Source: Theobroma cacao
Taxonomy: Eukaryota; Streptophyta; Magnoliopsida; Malvales; Malvaceae
Direction: 5' to 3'
Assembly: GCF_000208745.1 (NCBI RefSeq)
Contig: NC_030851.1
Location: 20,793,647-20,857,646, forward strand
Length of the DNA: 64,000 nt
Both the position numbers and the translations under genes were made by a program. Below, piece after piece: positions 1-11,582 of this stretch. The notes below the pieces were generated by a model. That model was not told where the DNA came from, did not search any database, and was given only the letters and a program-made list of their open reading frames with translations. The stretch's first letter is position 1. Each line of letters begins with the position of its first letter.

Positions 1-331
1 ACATCAGGTTTGTCTATACATATCAAAAAGGGGACTCGATTTCCAACGGAGAGACCCGAGTGACGTACAGCTACTAAATGTCGAGATACCTACCAAGGAC
101 ACGAATCTACAAGGGCACCTCGACCTACTTACCGGCTGCCTCTTGATCTGAAAACATAAAGTTGAAAACAATGAGCATAAACCCAGTGAGTGAACAAGGA
201 AGGGAACAAGCAACAATAAGGAAAATTTAAAGAAATCATGATGCATTTATCTTTAAAACAATGCAATTTGGTTTAGTTCTTATCAAAACCCCTCATGTAA
301 ACCCCAAATGAGTAAATCACTTGATGGAAAG
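1..331 (-). repeat. Family C LTR, left piece, split by the Tekay element
   Basis: This is the distal part of a minus-strand LTR whose other half resumes at 11506 after the Tekay insertion. It matches the family C copies at 41690-41900 and 49440-49600 when reverse-complemented: the block around the 'tccgctgg' motif, the interval with 'gatctgaaaac' (an AG acceptor on the minus strand ending at 148), and the pyrimidine-rich track. The true end of the LTR lies left of the window. The last five bases, 327-331 (GAAAG), are repeated at 11501-11505. A short reading frame at 4-246 is not treated as a gene because it lies wholly in LTR sequence. Confidence 0.8.
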
Positions 332-3321
332 TGTAAAACCCAACCCTATAAATACATGTCGTGACATACATATACTAAGTAGCATGTTATTATGCTAGGA
401 AAAGCACCTAAGAATAGACGAAACTCAATATTGTACCTAACGATACACTTAAATTGATTTAACCTCGAACTAGTTCAAATAGGAATTGTAGGATGAAATT
501 TAATATTTTATAGTCAAGGAATGACTAAAAATGATTGTTCGGAGTTCGAGCGTTTATTAGGGGTAAAATTGAAAATTTTGATGTTTAGGGGCAAAAGTCC
601 TCATTTTGCCACCTAAGATAATAATTTGAACAGGGAGTGAAAATTTTGATCAAGATTAACTATTTGGAGTATAATTTAATGATAGGAAGTGAAAAAGTTT
701 AATTCTGGTGATTTTTGGAGTGTAGGGGCAAAATCGTAATTTTACCACCCGCGGACAAAATTTTAGATTTTGAGAGAATTTAGATCAAATTTGACAAATT
801 TGAGAATGGTATGAGTATAAGGGATGAAAAATATGTCTATGGGCAATTTTTCAGTTTTTTGGGCAAAAATGTAATTTTTCACTTTTACGAGGGCAAAAGT
901 GTAAATTTTTAAAAAATTACTCCACCGAGACTTTGGATAAGTCTGAGAATTTTATCTAAGCTATGGATATGTGGGACAAGTGTATGGTGAAAATTTGGAA
1001 ACAAATGGATGAAATTTTAAAAATGGGCCAATGGAAAAGTGACACGTGACATTTTTTTAATGAAATAATATTATTTTAATGAAAAGTCAGCCCATTTAAA
1101 CCCCATTTTAAGTGCTGGCCGGCCATAAGGAAGAACAAGAGAGGAAATAGAGAGGAAAGGAAGAAAAAAAGAAAAACCGAAGAGAAACAAGAAAACTCAA
1201 AGGGGAATTCGCGTTTTTCGCCCGTTTATGCGTCTAACGGTAAGATTTTTCGATTTTAGCTTGATTTCTACCTTTCCTATGCCTTTATTTCCATTTAGCA
1301 TGCTTGAGGAGAGAGATCAAAAAGTGATATCAAGGGCTGGACGAAATTCTAGGGGAGAGAATTTGAAATTTTTAGGTTTTGATTTTTAGTTAAATTGATA
1401 GTTTTAGTTAGTTAAATGTGTTTAGAAATTAAATTGGGCAAGAAATCATTAAATTTTCACAATACCCACCCTTGGCTGAATCTGCAATGAGGTACAATGA
1501 TGATGATCTGAAATTTATTCTAAGAGAAATGAAGAGAAAATGATGGAAAAATGATTAAATGTGATAGAAAAACAAAGTAAAAAATTTACCGAGTTAATAT
1601 CCCATTTTTGGCCGAATTTTCCAAGGAAGGGAATGAGCTGATTTTGTTGTTTTTAGAAGGTTATTGGCTGATATTTAATGGTTAGAAATGTTGGAGAGAG
1701 AATGGGANNNNNNNNNNNNNNNNNNNNNNNNNNNNNNNNNNNNNNNNNNNNNNNNNNNNNNNNNNNNNNNNNNNNNNNNNNNNNNNNNNNNNNNNNNNNN
1801 NNNNNNNNNNNNNNNNNNNNNNNNNNNNNNNNNNNNNNNNNNNNNNNNNNNNNNNNNNNNNNNNNNNNNNNNNNNNNNNNNNNNNNNNNNNNNNNNNNNN
1901 NNNNNNNNNNNNNNNNNNNNNNNNNNNNNNNNNNNNNNNNNNNNNNNNNNNNNNNNNNNNNNNNNNNNNNNNNNNNNNNNNNNNNNNNNNNNNNNNNNNN
2001 NNNNNNNNNNNNNNNNNNNNNNNNNNNNNNNNNNNNNNNNNNNNNNNNNNNNNNNNNNNNNNNNNNNNNNNNNNNNNNNNNNNNNNNNNNNNNNNNNNNN
2101 NNNNNNNNNNNNNNNNNNNNNNNNNNNNNNNNNNNNNNNNNNNNNNNNNNNNNNNNNNNNNNNNNNNNNNNNNNNNNNNNNNNNNNNNNNNNNNNNNNNN
2201 NNNNNNNNNNNNNNNNNNNNNNNNNNNNNNNNNNNNNNNNNNNNNNNNNNNNNNNNNNNNNNNNNNNNNNNNNNNNNNNNNNNNNNNNNNNNNNNNNNNN
2301 NNNNNNNNNNNNNNNNNNNNNNNNNNNNNNNNNNNNNNNNNNNNNNNNNNNNNNNNNNNNNNNNNNNNNNNNNNNNNNNNNNNNNNNNNNNNNNNNNNNN
2401 NNNNNNNNNNNNNNNNNNNNNNNNNNNNNNNNNNNNNNNNNNNNNNNNNNNNNNNNNNNNNNNNNNNNNNNNNNNNNNNNNNNCTTGAGCCTTGTTTTAA
2501 TAAAAGACATAAGCCTTAACAACTGTTTTGGTAAATTACAAATATTTTATGGTTTAAGAAATAAATTGAAAACATTATGAAATGGGTTGAAATTTGTTGT
2601 TTAAACTTGCCTCCATTTTACTCGCCTTTAGATATTTATGATAATGTCTGTTTACTCATTGGGATTTTATAATCTCACCACCCTCCTTCCCACCCATTTC
2701 AGGTTCAGTGTAGACTATAAATAGCTGATCTCATCGAGGACTACCATTGGATCTGCATTTTCCAAACTGTAGGTTCATAGTCCTCCTTACTTTTGTTTAT
2801 TCGGGGACCCTCTTGTTATTGTAAATTAAATTAAATATTTTGGCTTACTGTATTTTAGTATGTATAAATTTACTTAGCTTTTACGCTATAAAAATTATTC
2901 ACGTATAACTCTATAAATATTTTATAAGAAAATAGAATATTTCCCTTAATATTTCTTTTATTTTCTTATTGTATTCAAATAATCGTAATTTCATTTTAAA
3001 TGAAGATTTTAGACTTTTAAACTCATTTTGAATATGAATTATGTGTTTTGTACTTGTATATTACGTTTTAACCAATTTCGAAATTTTTGAGAAAAAATGA
3101 CCAAAATACCCCTGTGTGGCGAAAATTTTATTTTGATTGTTTTTGATCTAAAATAGTGTATATTCTCTAAAAACTTGATATTTAACAACAATTTCTCACA
3201 GGAAAGGAAAGAAACTGATATGTAAGCCTTGCGGAGTTCCGGTTAGCATTCCGGATAATGAGTGTCAATCGGGACGTCGCGACGATTGTAATGGGCCTGA
3301 GGGAGGTTCCAGGTCGTGACA
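332..3321 (+). repeat. 5' LTR of Tekay element (family A)
   Basis: Starts TGTAAAACCC and ends GGTCGTGACA. It is collinear with the 3' LTR at 8397-11500, with scattered single-base differences. The terminal portion contains the palindrome CGTCGCGACG near 3275. A strong 5' splice-site consensus (ACG|GTAAGA) is at 1240, after a purine-rich leader. A TTTCAG acceptor-like site ends at 2702. The middle, including the second donor visible in the 3' LTR, is lost in the N gap 1708-2483. Confidence 0.95.
1708..2483. other. Assembly gap (776 N) inside the 5' LTR
   Basis: The flanks align to the 3' LTR at 9769 and 10662, so 892 bp is expected where 776 N are recorded. The missing piece should contain most of the first intron-like interval, the short central exon-like block and most of the second interval. 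Frames that run through the Ns have no meaning. Confidence 0.98.
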
Positions 3322-3328
3322 ATTCTAT

Positions 3329-3341
3329 TTGTATCAGAGCT
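3329..3341 (+). other. Primer binding site, tRNA-iMet type
   Basis: TTGTATCAGAGCT lies 7 bp after the 5' LTR end. The usual plant iMet-complementary site is TGGTATCAGAGC, so this copy carries one change near the start. It primes minus-strand DNA synthesis in an active element. Confidence 0.85.
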
Positions 3342-3502
3342 TTTGGTTTTAAAGATAAGAGTTTTTGGTTTTAAAGTGGTTTTAAAACTTTACAGTATCA
3401 GTGTGGCCCCGGATTAAGTTAGGTTAGGTTGAATAAAATGCATGCATTTTCATATAAAGCCTAAGGTTCCCTAAGCTTGCTCGTTTTCTCTTATAGATTA
3501 TT

Positions 3503-4866
3503 ATGCCTCCTCGACGCAGACGCCCACCTCTCACTAGATCGGTTGGGAGGGAAAAAGGTCGTTCCCAACGTTGTCAACTAGATGCAGTAGGGGAAGAATC
3601 GACTACGTCTACCATTCGGGCAGCACCTGTTGCTGAGCAGGCCGATAGTCCTCCACATCCTCCACCTTCTCCGCCACCTACTGGTATTCCCGCCATGCCT
3701 ACTGAGGCAGCACAGGCATTGACAGCTTTCTTTACCGCAATGGCTGGTGGAGCTCAGACTGGTCAAGTTCCACCTAAGTACCACCAGTTACCCCTTTAGT
3801 TCCACCACCGGTACAGGATGTATCCATTTCCAAGAAGCTAAAGGAGGCTAGACAGCTCGGTTGTGTGTCTTTCGCGTGTGAGTTGGATGCCATTGTGGTA
3901 AAAAACTGGATTAATCAAGTTTCAGAGACTCTTTCTGATATGAGATTAGACGACAACATGAAGTTGATGGTGGCTACGAGATTATTAGAGAAGAGGGCTC
4001 GTACTTGGTGGAATTCAGTGAAGTCCCGTTCCACTACTCCTCAAACGTGGTTCGATTTTCTCAGGGAATTCGATGGTCAGTATTTCACTTATTTTCATCA
4101 GAAAGAAAAGAAGAGAGAATTTCTGAGTTTGAAACAGGAGAATCTAACTGTAGAGGAATACGAGACTCGTTTTAACGAGTTGATGTTATATGTACCGGAT
4201 CTGGTGAAATCTAAGCAGGATTAGGCCAGTTATTTCGAGGAAAGGCTCCGTAATGAGATTAGAGAGTGGATGACAATGGCTGGTAGGGAGCCACATAAGG
4301 AGGTGGTACAGATGGCTTTACGAGCTGAAAAGCTCGCGACTGAGAATAGGAGGATTCGAACTGAGTTTGCAAAAAGGAGGAATCTTGGTATGTCTTCTAG
4401 TCAGCCAGTAAAAAGAGGCAAGGACTTAGCGATTTTAGAAAGTACTACTTCTGTTTTCGTGACATCTCTTTGACCTCCATTTCCACCATCACAACAGAGA
4501 CCTTCGAGGTTTAGCAGATTTGCTATGGCTGGTTTTGGGAAGAGTTTCGAAGGTTCTGACCGATGCAAAAATTGTTGGAATTATCATAGTGGGCTATGTA
4601 GAGGGCCAACAAGATGTTTCCAATGTGGACAGACGGGTCATATTAGGAGTAATTGCCCACGATTAGGACGAGCCACGATAGTTGCATCATCTTCACCAGC
4701 TCACACTGATATGCAGAGGAGAGATTCTTCTAGGTTGCCACCAAAACAAGGAGTGGCCATATGGTCCGATGTGGAGAGTAATACCCTGGCACATCCACCT
4801 TCGAGACCACAGACTCGTACCTCGACAAGAGTTTTCGCTATGACGGAAGATGAGGCACGGGTCTGA
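3503..4866 (+). pseudogene. gag: gag of Tekay element (broken)
   Basis: Encodes the capsid/nucleocapsid polyprotein that packages element RNA. The start at 3503 gives the basic MPPRRRRPP opening typical of Tekay gag. The frame is lost near 3777, where two extra bases shift it. From 3781 the gag body is read in the frame used by all of pol. The central retrotransposon gag domain (about 3865-4260) has conserved Trp, Phe and Arg positions, and a CCHC zinc knuckle (C-x2-C-x4-H-x4-C) is at 4615-4656. In-frame stops occur at 4222 (TAG), 4471 (TGA) and 4864 (TGA). Each is explained by one C-to-T change from CAG or CGA, so gag and pol were probably one continuous frame. No intact product is possible. 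Confidence 0.92.
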
Positions 4867-5380
4867 CCTAGAGCAGTGATAGGTACTATGTCTTTATTTG
4901 ATAAAGATGCTTATGTTTTGATAGATTCTGGCTCAGATAGGTCTTATGGGAGCACAACATTTGCATCAATTGCTGATAGAAACCTGTCACCATTAGAGGA
5001 AAAAATTATAATTCACACCCCTTTAGGAGAAAAGCTAGTTAGAAACAGTTGTTATAGAGATTGTGGGGTAAGGGTAGGCGAGGAAGAATTTAGGGATGAC
5101 TTAATTCCTCTAGAGATCCTGGATTTTGATCTAATATTGGGTATGGACTGGTTAACTGCACATCTGGCGAACATGGATTATTTTCGAAAGGAAGCTGTTC
5201 TTCAAAATTCAGAGGGAGCAGAGATTGTGTTTGTAGGGGAACGTCGAGTATTACCGTCCTGTGTAATCTCGGTCATCAAAGCTTCGAAATTAGTGCAGAA
5301 AGGGTATCCGGCTTATTTGGCATACGTGATTGATACTTCAAAGGGGGAACCTAAGTTTGAGGATGTCCCAATAGTAAGTG
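4867..5380 (+). pseudogene. pol: Retropepsin-like protease domain of Tekay pol
   Basis: The aspartic protease processes the Gag-Pol polyprotein. The catalytic Asp-Ser-Gly triad is intact at 4924-4932 within [12 protein letters not shown] later ILGMDWL block marks the C-terminal end of the fold near 5137-5157. This part is open from 4876, but the TGA at 4864 separates it from gag. It continues directly into reverse transcriptase with no stop until 6139. Confidence 0.9.
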
Positions 5381-6720
5381 AGTTTCTTGATGTATTTCCT
5401 GATGATTTATCGGGACTGCCTCCTGATCGAGAGCTTGAGTTCCCTATTGATTTACTTCTGGGTACCGCACCTATTTCTATCCCTCCATATAGAATGGCTT
5501 CGGTAGAGTTGAAGGAGCTGAAAGTTCAGTTGCAAGATTTAGTTGATAAAGGTTTCATTCGCCCTAGCATTTCTCCTTGGGGAGCACCAGTTCTATTTGT
5601 GAAGAAGAAATATGGCACTCTTCGATTGTGTATTGATTATCGTCAGCTGAACCAAGTGACCATCAAGAATAAATATCCTTTACCCCAGATAGATGATCTG
5701 TTTGATCAATTACGAGGTGCTATGGTATTCTCTAAGATTGATTTGAGATCTGGGTACTATCAGTTGAGGATTAAGGAGCAAGATGTACCCAAGACTGATT
5801 TCAGGACGTGTTATGGGCATTATGAGTTTTTGGTGATGTCATTTGGTTTGACTAATGCCCCGACAGTTTATATGGATCTTATGAATAGGGTCTTCCATCC
5901 ATACTTGGATAAGTTTGTGATAGTATTCATAGATGACATCCTGGTTTATTCGAAGAATGATGATGAACATGCGGTCCATTTGCGCATTGTGTTGCAAACT
6001 TTGCGCGAGAGACAACTCTATGCCAAGTTCTCTAAATGTGAATTCTGGTTGAAGGAAGTGGTTTTCTTGGGACATGTGGTGTCTGGAGCTGGAATTTATG
6101 TCGATCCTAAGAAGATTGAGGTAATCTTGCAATGGGAATAACCGAGAACGGTAACTGAAATTCGTAGTTTCCTTGGCTTAGCTGGTTATTACCGGAGATT
6201 TGTTCAGGGATTTTCTTTGATAACAACTCCTCTGACTCATTTGACTCGTAAAGGAGTTAAGTATGAGTGGGATGATGTTTGTGAAAATCGATTTCAGGAG
6301 CTAAAGAACCGGTTAACCTCCGCTCCTGTCTTAACACTTCCTATTAATGGAAAAGAATTTGTGGTATACAGTGATGCATCTAAGTTGGGATTAGGGTGCG
6401 TATTGATGCAGGATGAAAAAGTAATAGCCTATGCTTCCCGACAATTGAAGAAGCACAAGACGAATTACCCTACTCATGACTTGGAGTTAGCAGCAGTAGT
6501 CTTCGCATTGAAGATTTGGAGACATTATTTATATGGTGAGCGTTGTCAGATTTTTACTGATCATAAAAGCTTGAAATATTTGCTCACTTAGAAAGAGCTT
6601 AATTTGAGACAGAGACGATGGTTGGAGTTGATTAAGGATTATGACTTGGTGATTGACTATCATCCGGGAAAGGCAAATGTGGTAGCGGATGCCTTAAGTC
6701 GCAAATCCTCATCGTCGTTA
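5381..6720 (+). pseudogene. pol: Reverse transcriptase and RNase H domains of Tekay pol
   Basis: Reverse transcriptase runs from about 5440, with PPYRMA, the [11 protein letters not shown] block, [14 protein letters not shown] and the catalytic FIDD box at 5926-5937. The two active-site aspartates are present. RNase H follows with the [10 protein letters not shown] block near 6367, a [12 protein letters not shown] helix and the TDHKSLKYL block near 6555. Stops at 6139 (TAA) and 6589 (TAG) interrupt the domain pair; each fits one C-to-T change from CAA or CAG. The conserved YHPGKANVVADALSR linker follows at about 6658, before integrase. Confidence 0.95.
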
Positions 6721-8385
6721 GCAACACTTCGGAGTTCTTATTTTTCGATGTTACTTGAGATGAAATCTCTAGGGATCCAGTTGAATAATGGTGAGGATGG
6801 AACCCTACTTGCTAGTTTCGTTGTGAAACCTTCATTGTTGAATCAGATCAGAGAATTGCAAAAATCTGATGATTGGTTGAAACAGGAAGTTCAAAAGCTG
6901 CAAGATGGAGAAACTAGTGAGTTTAGACTCAGCGATGATGGTACTTTGATGCTTAGAGGCCGAATTTGTGTCCCTAAGGATGATCAGTTGAGACGAGCTA
7001 TTTTGGAGGAAGCTCATTCTTCCGCCTATGCTTTTCATCCCGGAAGCACCAATATGTATCGAACTATTAAAGAAAGTTATTAGTGGTCGTGTATGAAACG
7101 AGACATAGCAGAGTTTGTAGCGAAATGTCTCACATGCCAACAGATCAAGGCGGAGCATCAAAAATCATCACGTACTCTTCAACCTTTACCGATTCCTGAA
7201 TGGAAGTGGGAACACGTGACTATGGACTTTGTATTGGGTTTGTTGCGGACACAAAGTGGAAAGGATGCTATTTGGGTGATTGTAGATAGACTGACTAAGT
7301 CCGCTCATTTCTTGGCTATCCATAGCACGTATTCTATTAAGAAGCTGGCGAAACTTTATATAGATGAGATTGTGAGATTACACGGAGTTCCAGTTTTTAT
7401 TGTGTCAGATTGAGACCCTCAATTTACTTCTCGATTTTGGCCAAAATTTCAGGAAGCTCTTGGAACTAAGTTGAGATTTAGTACTGCTTTTCACCCACAG
7501 ACGGATGGTCAATCCGAAAGGACCATTCAGACCTTGGAGGATATGTTACGGGCTTGTGTCATTGATTTTATTGGGAGGTGGGACAGACATTTGCCATTGG
7601 TGGAGTTCGCGTATAATAACAGTTTTCAGTCTAGTATTGGGATGGCACCATACGAGGCTTTGTATGGAAGGAAGTGCCGAACTCCGCTCTGTTAGGATGA
7701 AGTAGGTGAAAGGAAGTTAGTGAGTGTGGAATTGATCGATCTAACTAATGACAAGATCAAGGTTATACGAGAGAGGCTAAAGGTAGCCTAGGATAGGCAG
7801 AAGAGCTATGTAGATAAACGAAGAAAAGACTTGAAGTTTGAGATCGATGATAAAGTTTTTCTTAAGGTTTCTCCTTGGAAAGGTAATAATTTGAATACTT
7901 TGAAGTATTAAATCTTATTGATTATACTATCATGATAAATTACGGTGTTTTATTGGATAATGAAAGGTGTGATTCGATTTACGAAAAGGGAAAAGCTCAA
8001 CCCGAGATATATTGGACCATTCTGAGTCATTGAAAGGATTGGACCAGTGGCTTATCGGTTAGAATTACCTCCGGAGTTAGATCGGATCCACAACGTTTTC
8101 CATGTTTCCATGCTTAAGAAATATGTACCAAATCCCTCTCACATCCTCGAAGCACCTCCGATCGAGTTGCATGACGATTTGAAGTTCGAGGTGCAACCTG
8201 TGAGTATCTTGGATCGAAAGGATCGAGTACTGAGGAACAAGAGTATTTCAATGGTCAAAGTGTTGTGGAAAAGTGCTCGAATGGAGGAAATGACATGGGA
8301 AGTAGAGCATCAGATGATGAACTAATACCCGTATCTATTTGTTGAATCTGGTAGTGAAATTTTGAGGTCAAAATTTTATTTTTAG
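6721..8385 (+). pseudogene. pol: Integrase with C-terminal chromodomain of Tekay pol
   Basis: Integrase joins element DNA to the host chromosome; a chromodomain can steer it to histone-marked chromatin. The N-terminal HHCC zinc region is at about 7009-7160, followed by the D,D,E core: Asp at 7225-7227, Asp at 7408-7410 and Glu at 7516-7518. The chromodomain (VLRNKSISMVKVLW, then TWEVE) is at about 8194-8320. Stops occur at 7081 (TAG), 7411 (TGA, directly after the second catalytic Asp), 7693 (TAG), 7789 (TAG), 8023 (TGA) and 8323 (TAA). An 84-bp insertion at 7885-7968 adds further stops. The frame after 8323 runs on to a TAG at 8383-8385 that touches the polypurine tract, so 8385 is the probable original end. 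Confidence 0.93.
7885..7968. other. 84-bp insertion in integrase with 7-bp duplication
   Basis: The conserved SPWKG/VIRF context is split. GAAAGGT occurs at both 7878-7884 and 7962-7968, so the net insert is 77 bp plus a 7-bp direct duplication. Near its left end is a perfect 7-bp-arm hairpin, AATACTT-TG-AAGTATT. The net length is a multiple of three, so the frame is kept, but the insert has stop codons. No coding content or clear terminal inverted repeats were seen. Confidence 0.75.
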
Positions 8386-8396
8386 GGGGGTAGACT
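8384..8396 (+). other. Polypurine tract before the 3' LTR
   Basis: AGGGGGG followed by TAGACT directly precedes the TG of the 3' LTR at 8397. This G-run is the expected RNase H-resistant primer for plus-strand synthesis. It overlaps the inferred original pol stop codon. Confidence 0.85.
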
Positions 8397-11300
8397 TGTA
8401 AAACCCAACCCTATAAATACATGTCATGACATGCATGCACTGAGTAGCATGTTATTATGCTAGGAAAAACACCTAAGAATAGACGAAACTCGATATTGTA
8501 CCTAACGGTACACTTAAATTGATTTAACCTCGAACTAGTTCAAATAGGAATTGTAGGATGAAATTTAATATTTTCTAGTCAGGGAATGACTAAAAATGAT
8601 TGTTCGGAGTTCGAGGGTTCATTAGGGGTAAAATTGAAAATTTTGATGTTCAGGGGCAAAAGTCGTCATTTTGCCACCTAAGATAATAATTTGATCAGGG
8701 AGTGAAATTTTTGACCAAGATTAACTATTTGGAGTATAATTTAATGATAGGAAGTGAAAAAGTTTAATTCTGGTGATTTTTGGAATATAGGGGTAAAATC
8801 GTAATTTTACCACCCGCGGACAAAATTTGAGATTTTGAGAGAATTTAGATCAAAATTGACAAATTTGAGAATGGTATGAGTATAAGGGATGAAAAATATG
8901 TCTATGGGCAATTTTTCAGTTTTTTGGGCAAAAATGTAATTTTTCACTTTTACGGGGGCAAAAGTGTAAATTTTAAAAAATTACTCCACCGAGACTTTGG
9001 ATAAGTCTGAGAATTTTATCTAAGCTATGGATATGTGGGACAAGTGTATGGTGAAAATTTGGAAACAAATGGATGAAATTTTAAAAATGGGCCAATGAAA
9101 AAGTGACACGTGGCATTTTAAAAATGAAATAATATTATTTTAATGAAAAGTCAGCCCATTTAAATCCCATTTTAAGTGCTGGCCGGCCATAAGGAAGAAC
9201 AAGAGAGGAAATAGAGAGGAAAGGAAGAAAAAGAGAAAAACCAAAGAGAAACAAGAAAATTCAAAGGGGAATTCGCGTTTTTCGTCCGTTTACGCGTCTA
9301 ATGGTAAGATTTTTCGATTTTAGCTTGATGTCTACCTTTCCTATGCCTTTATTTCCATTTAGCATGCTTGAGGAGAGAGATCAAAAAGTGACATCAAGGG
9401 CTGGATGAAATTCTAGGGGAGAGAAATTGAAATTTGTAGGTTTTGATTTTTAGTTAGATTGATAGTTTTAGTTAGTTAAATGTGTTTAGAAATTAAATTG
9501 GGCAAGAAATCATTAAATTTTCACAATACCCACCCTTGGCTGAATCTGCAATGAGGTACAATGATGATGATCTGAAATTTATTCTAAGAGAAATGAAGAG
9601 AAAATGATGAAAAATGATTAAATGTGATAAAAAACAAAGTAGAAAATTTACCGAGTTAATGTCCCATTTTTGGTCGAATTTTCCAAGGAATGGAGTGAGC
9701 TGATTTTGTTGTTTTTAGAAGGTTATTGGCTGATATTTAATGGTTAGAAATGTTGGAGAGAGAATGGGATGATTTAGAGCTAAAATGGAGCGCGTTAGCA
9801 ATATATCGGGCAAAGTGCCAAAAATAGGTTAATACCGCGTTTAAGCCGTTTTAAGCTATTGCATTTCATACCATGCATTAGTATAGGATTTAAGTTAATT
9901 ATATAGTGATTTAGCATCAATGTGATGAATTGTGTAAATTTTTGTAATGTGTCTAGGAGGAGAGCCTTCCGGAAAAGGCAAAGAAGTCGTACCCGACGAG
10001 TAGTGATCGGGGCGCTTAGAAAGCTTTTAGTTTGTACAAACGGTGAGTAAACTTATTATTATTGTAAATTATCTAGAGTTTATTTTTAAATGCCCTTTAT
10101 GTATTTTATGAAATGAAAACGAGATTAAAACGGGATTTTTGATGTTTTAGGAATAAATGTGACAAATAAAAATATATTGTATTGATTATGAAATTGAGTA
10201 ATTGGAGGCTGCAAATTGACTTGAAAAATATATATTTTCCTAGGAATGGCTTATGAGAAATGAGTATATGTGGCTATATTTTGTGAGTGCATTGGAAAAT
10301 TTATGTAAGTTGTTTTTACTATGCAGGCTGGATAAATAAATAAAAGTCACGTTATACTATCGAAATTTTATTAAAATTGGTGGGTTAGTCACTACAGTGA
10401 CGGGTTTCCGTGGACTGTCTATTAGAGGGGCACGGTAAACCTAGTTATATAGTTATTCCGGTTGTAGAGGCGAGGAGGGTAACTCCCGAGGTAGTATTGA
10501 GCTTATTTCACGTCGAACCCCCACGTGAATGTATAACTCGGCCAACGCCAAGGAACGACATGTTTTAAAAATAAAAATGTGTTTCACGTGTGAATATTTT
10601 GACACCCTTGGCGGACTCGGTTAGATGCCTCGGCTAAGGTATCCTCGAGGATTAGTTTTGGCTTGAGCCTTGTTTTAATAAAGGACATAAGCCTTAACAA
10701 TTGTTTTGGTAAATTACAAATATTTTATGATTTAAGAAATAAATTGGAAACATTATGAAATGGGTTGAAATTTTTTGTTTAAACTTGCCTCCATTTTACT
10801 CGCCTTTAGATATTTATGATAATGTCTGTTTACTCATTCGGATTTTATAATCTCACCACCCTCCTTCCCACCCATTTCAGGTTCAGTATAGACTGTAGAT
10901 AGCTGATCTCATCGAGGACTACCATTTGATCTGCATTTTCCAAACCGTAGGTTCACAGTCCTCTTTACTTTTGTTTATTCGGGGCCCTCTTGTTATTGTA
11001 AATTAAATTAAATATTTTGGCTTACTGTATTTTAGTATGTATAAATTTATTTAGCTTTTACGCTATAAAAATTATTCGCGTATAACTCTATAAATATTGT
11101 TTTATAAGAAAATAGAATATTTCCCTTAATATTTTTTTATTTTCTTATTATATTCAAATAACCGTAATTTCATTTTAAATGAAGATTTTAGACTTTTAAA
11201 CTCATTTTGAAAATGAATTATGTGTTTTGTACTTGTATATTACGTTTTAGCCAGTTTCAAAATTTTTGAGAAAAAATGACCAAAATACCCCTGTGTGGTG

Positions 11301-11500
11301 AAAACTTTATTTTGATTGTTTTTGATCTAAAATAGTGTATATTCTCTAAAAACTTTATATTTAACAACGATTGCTCACAGGAAAGGAAAGAAACTGATAT
11401 GTAAGCCTCACGGGGTTCCAGTTGGCATTCCGGATAATGAGTGTCAATCGGGACATCGCGACGATTGTCATGGGCCTGAGGGAGGTTCCAGGTCGTGATA
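8397..11500 (+). repeat. 3' LTR of Tekay element (family A), full length
   Basis: This is the only complete plus-strand family A LTR here, 3104 bp. It starts TGTAAAACCC and ends GTCGTGATA, where the canonical end is TGACA. Candidate splice signals are a donor at 9304 (ATG|GTAAGA), an acceptor ending at 9956 (TGTCTAG), a donor at 10043 (ACG|GTGAGT) and an acceptor ending at 10880 (ATTTCAG). No minisatellite or CTGCAG palindrome is present in the second interval, unlike families B and C. Confidence 0.95.
9957..10042 (+). other. Exon-like block (86 bp) inside family A LTR
   Basis: Bounded by TCTAG on the left and GTGAGT on the right. It contains CCGGAAAAGGCAAAG, also seen in the matching block of family B (32537-32621). 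The minus-strand family A LTR has the same 86-bp block at 47062-47147, with flanking intervals of 653 and 839 bp compared with 653 and 838 bp here. It has no obvious coding capacity. The splicing role is inferred. Confidence 0.5.
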
Positions 11501-11582
11501 GAAAGGGTCCATGGTCAACAAAGGATTTGAAGAGTGAAAACTTTAATAGCATTCATGCAATTCAAGTCAAGTAAACGACGGG

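Larger units (their letters stand above)
332..11500 (+). mobile_element. Complete Ty3/gypsy LTR retrotransposon, Tekay-type chromovirus (family A)
   Basis: Two long direct repeats (332-3321 and 8397-11500) start with TGTAAAACCC. The left one ends in GTGACA and the right one in GTGATA. The 5-bp target duplication GAAAG is exact (327-331 and 11501-11505). Between the LTRs come, in order, a tRNA-iMet-like primer binding site, gag with a CCHC knuckle, protease, reverse transcriptase, RNase H, integrase and a C-terminal chromodomain, then a G-run polypurine tract. Three-kilobase LTRs, domain order and the chromodomain fit the Tekay/Del lineage of plant chromoviruses. The coding region is dead: one frameshift in gag, at least eleven in-frame stops and an 84-bp insertion in pol. 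The LTRs remain very similar apart from the N gap, so insertion is fairly recent. The family letter is a local label. Confidence 0.96.

Noticed and set aside
1653..2580. Three long open frames across this interval
   Set aside because: They run through unknown bases in the assembly gap and have almost no real sequence.
2714..2722. TATAAATA-like word in the Tekay 5' LTR
   Set aside because: The matching place in the 3' LTR (near 10890) reads GTAGATA, so it is probably a chance substitution and it lies after the putative last acceptor.
5839..6132. 97-codon minus-strand frame opposite reverse transcriptase
   Set aside because: It is the shadow of the well-supported plus-strand RT domain.
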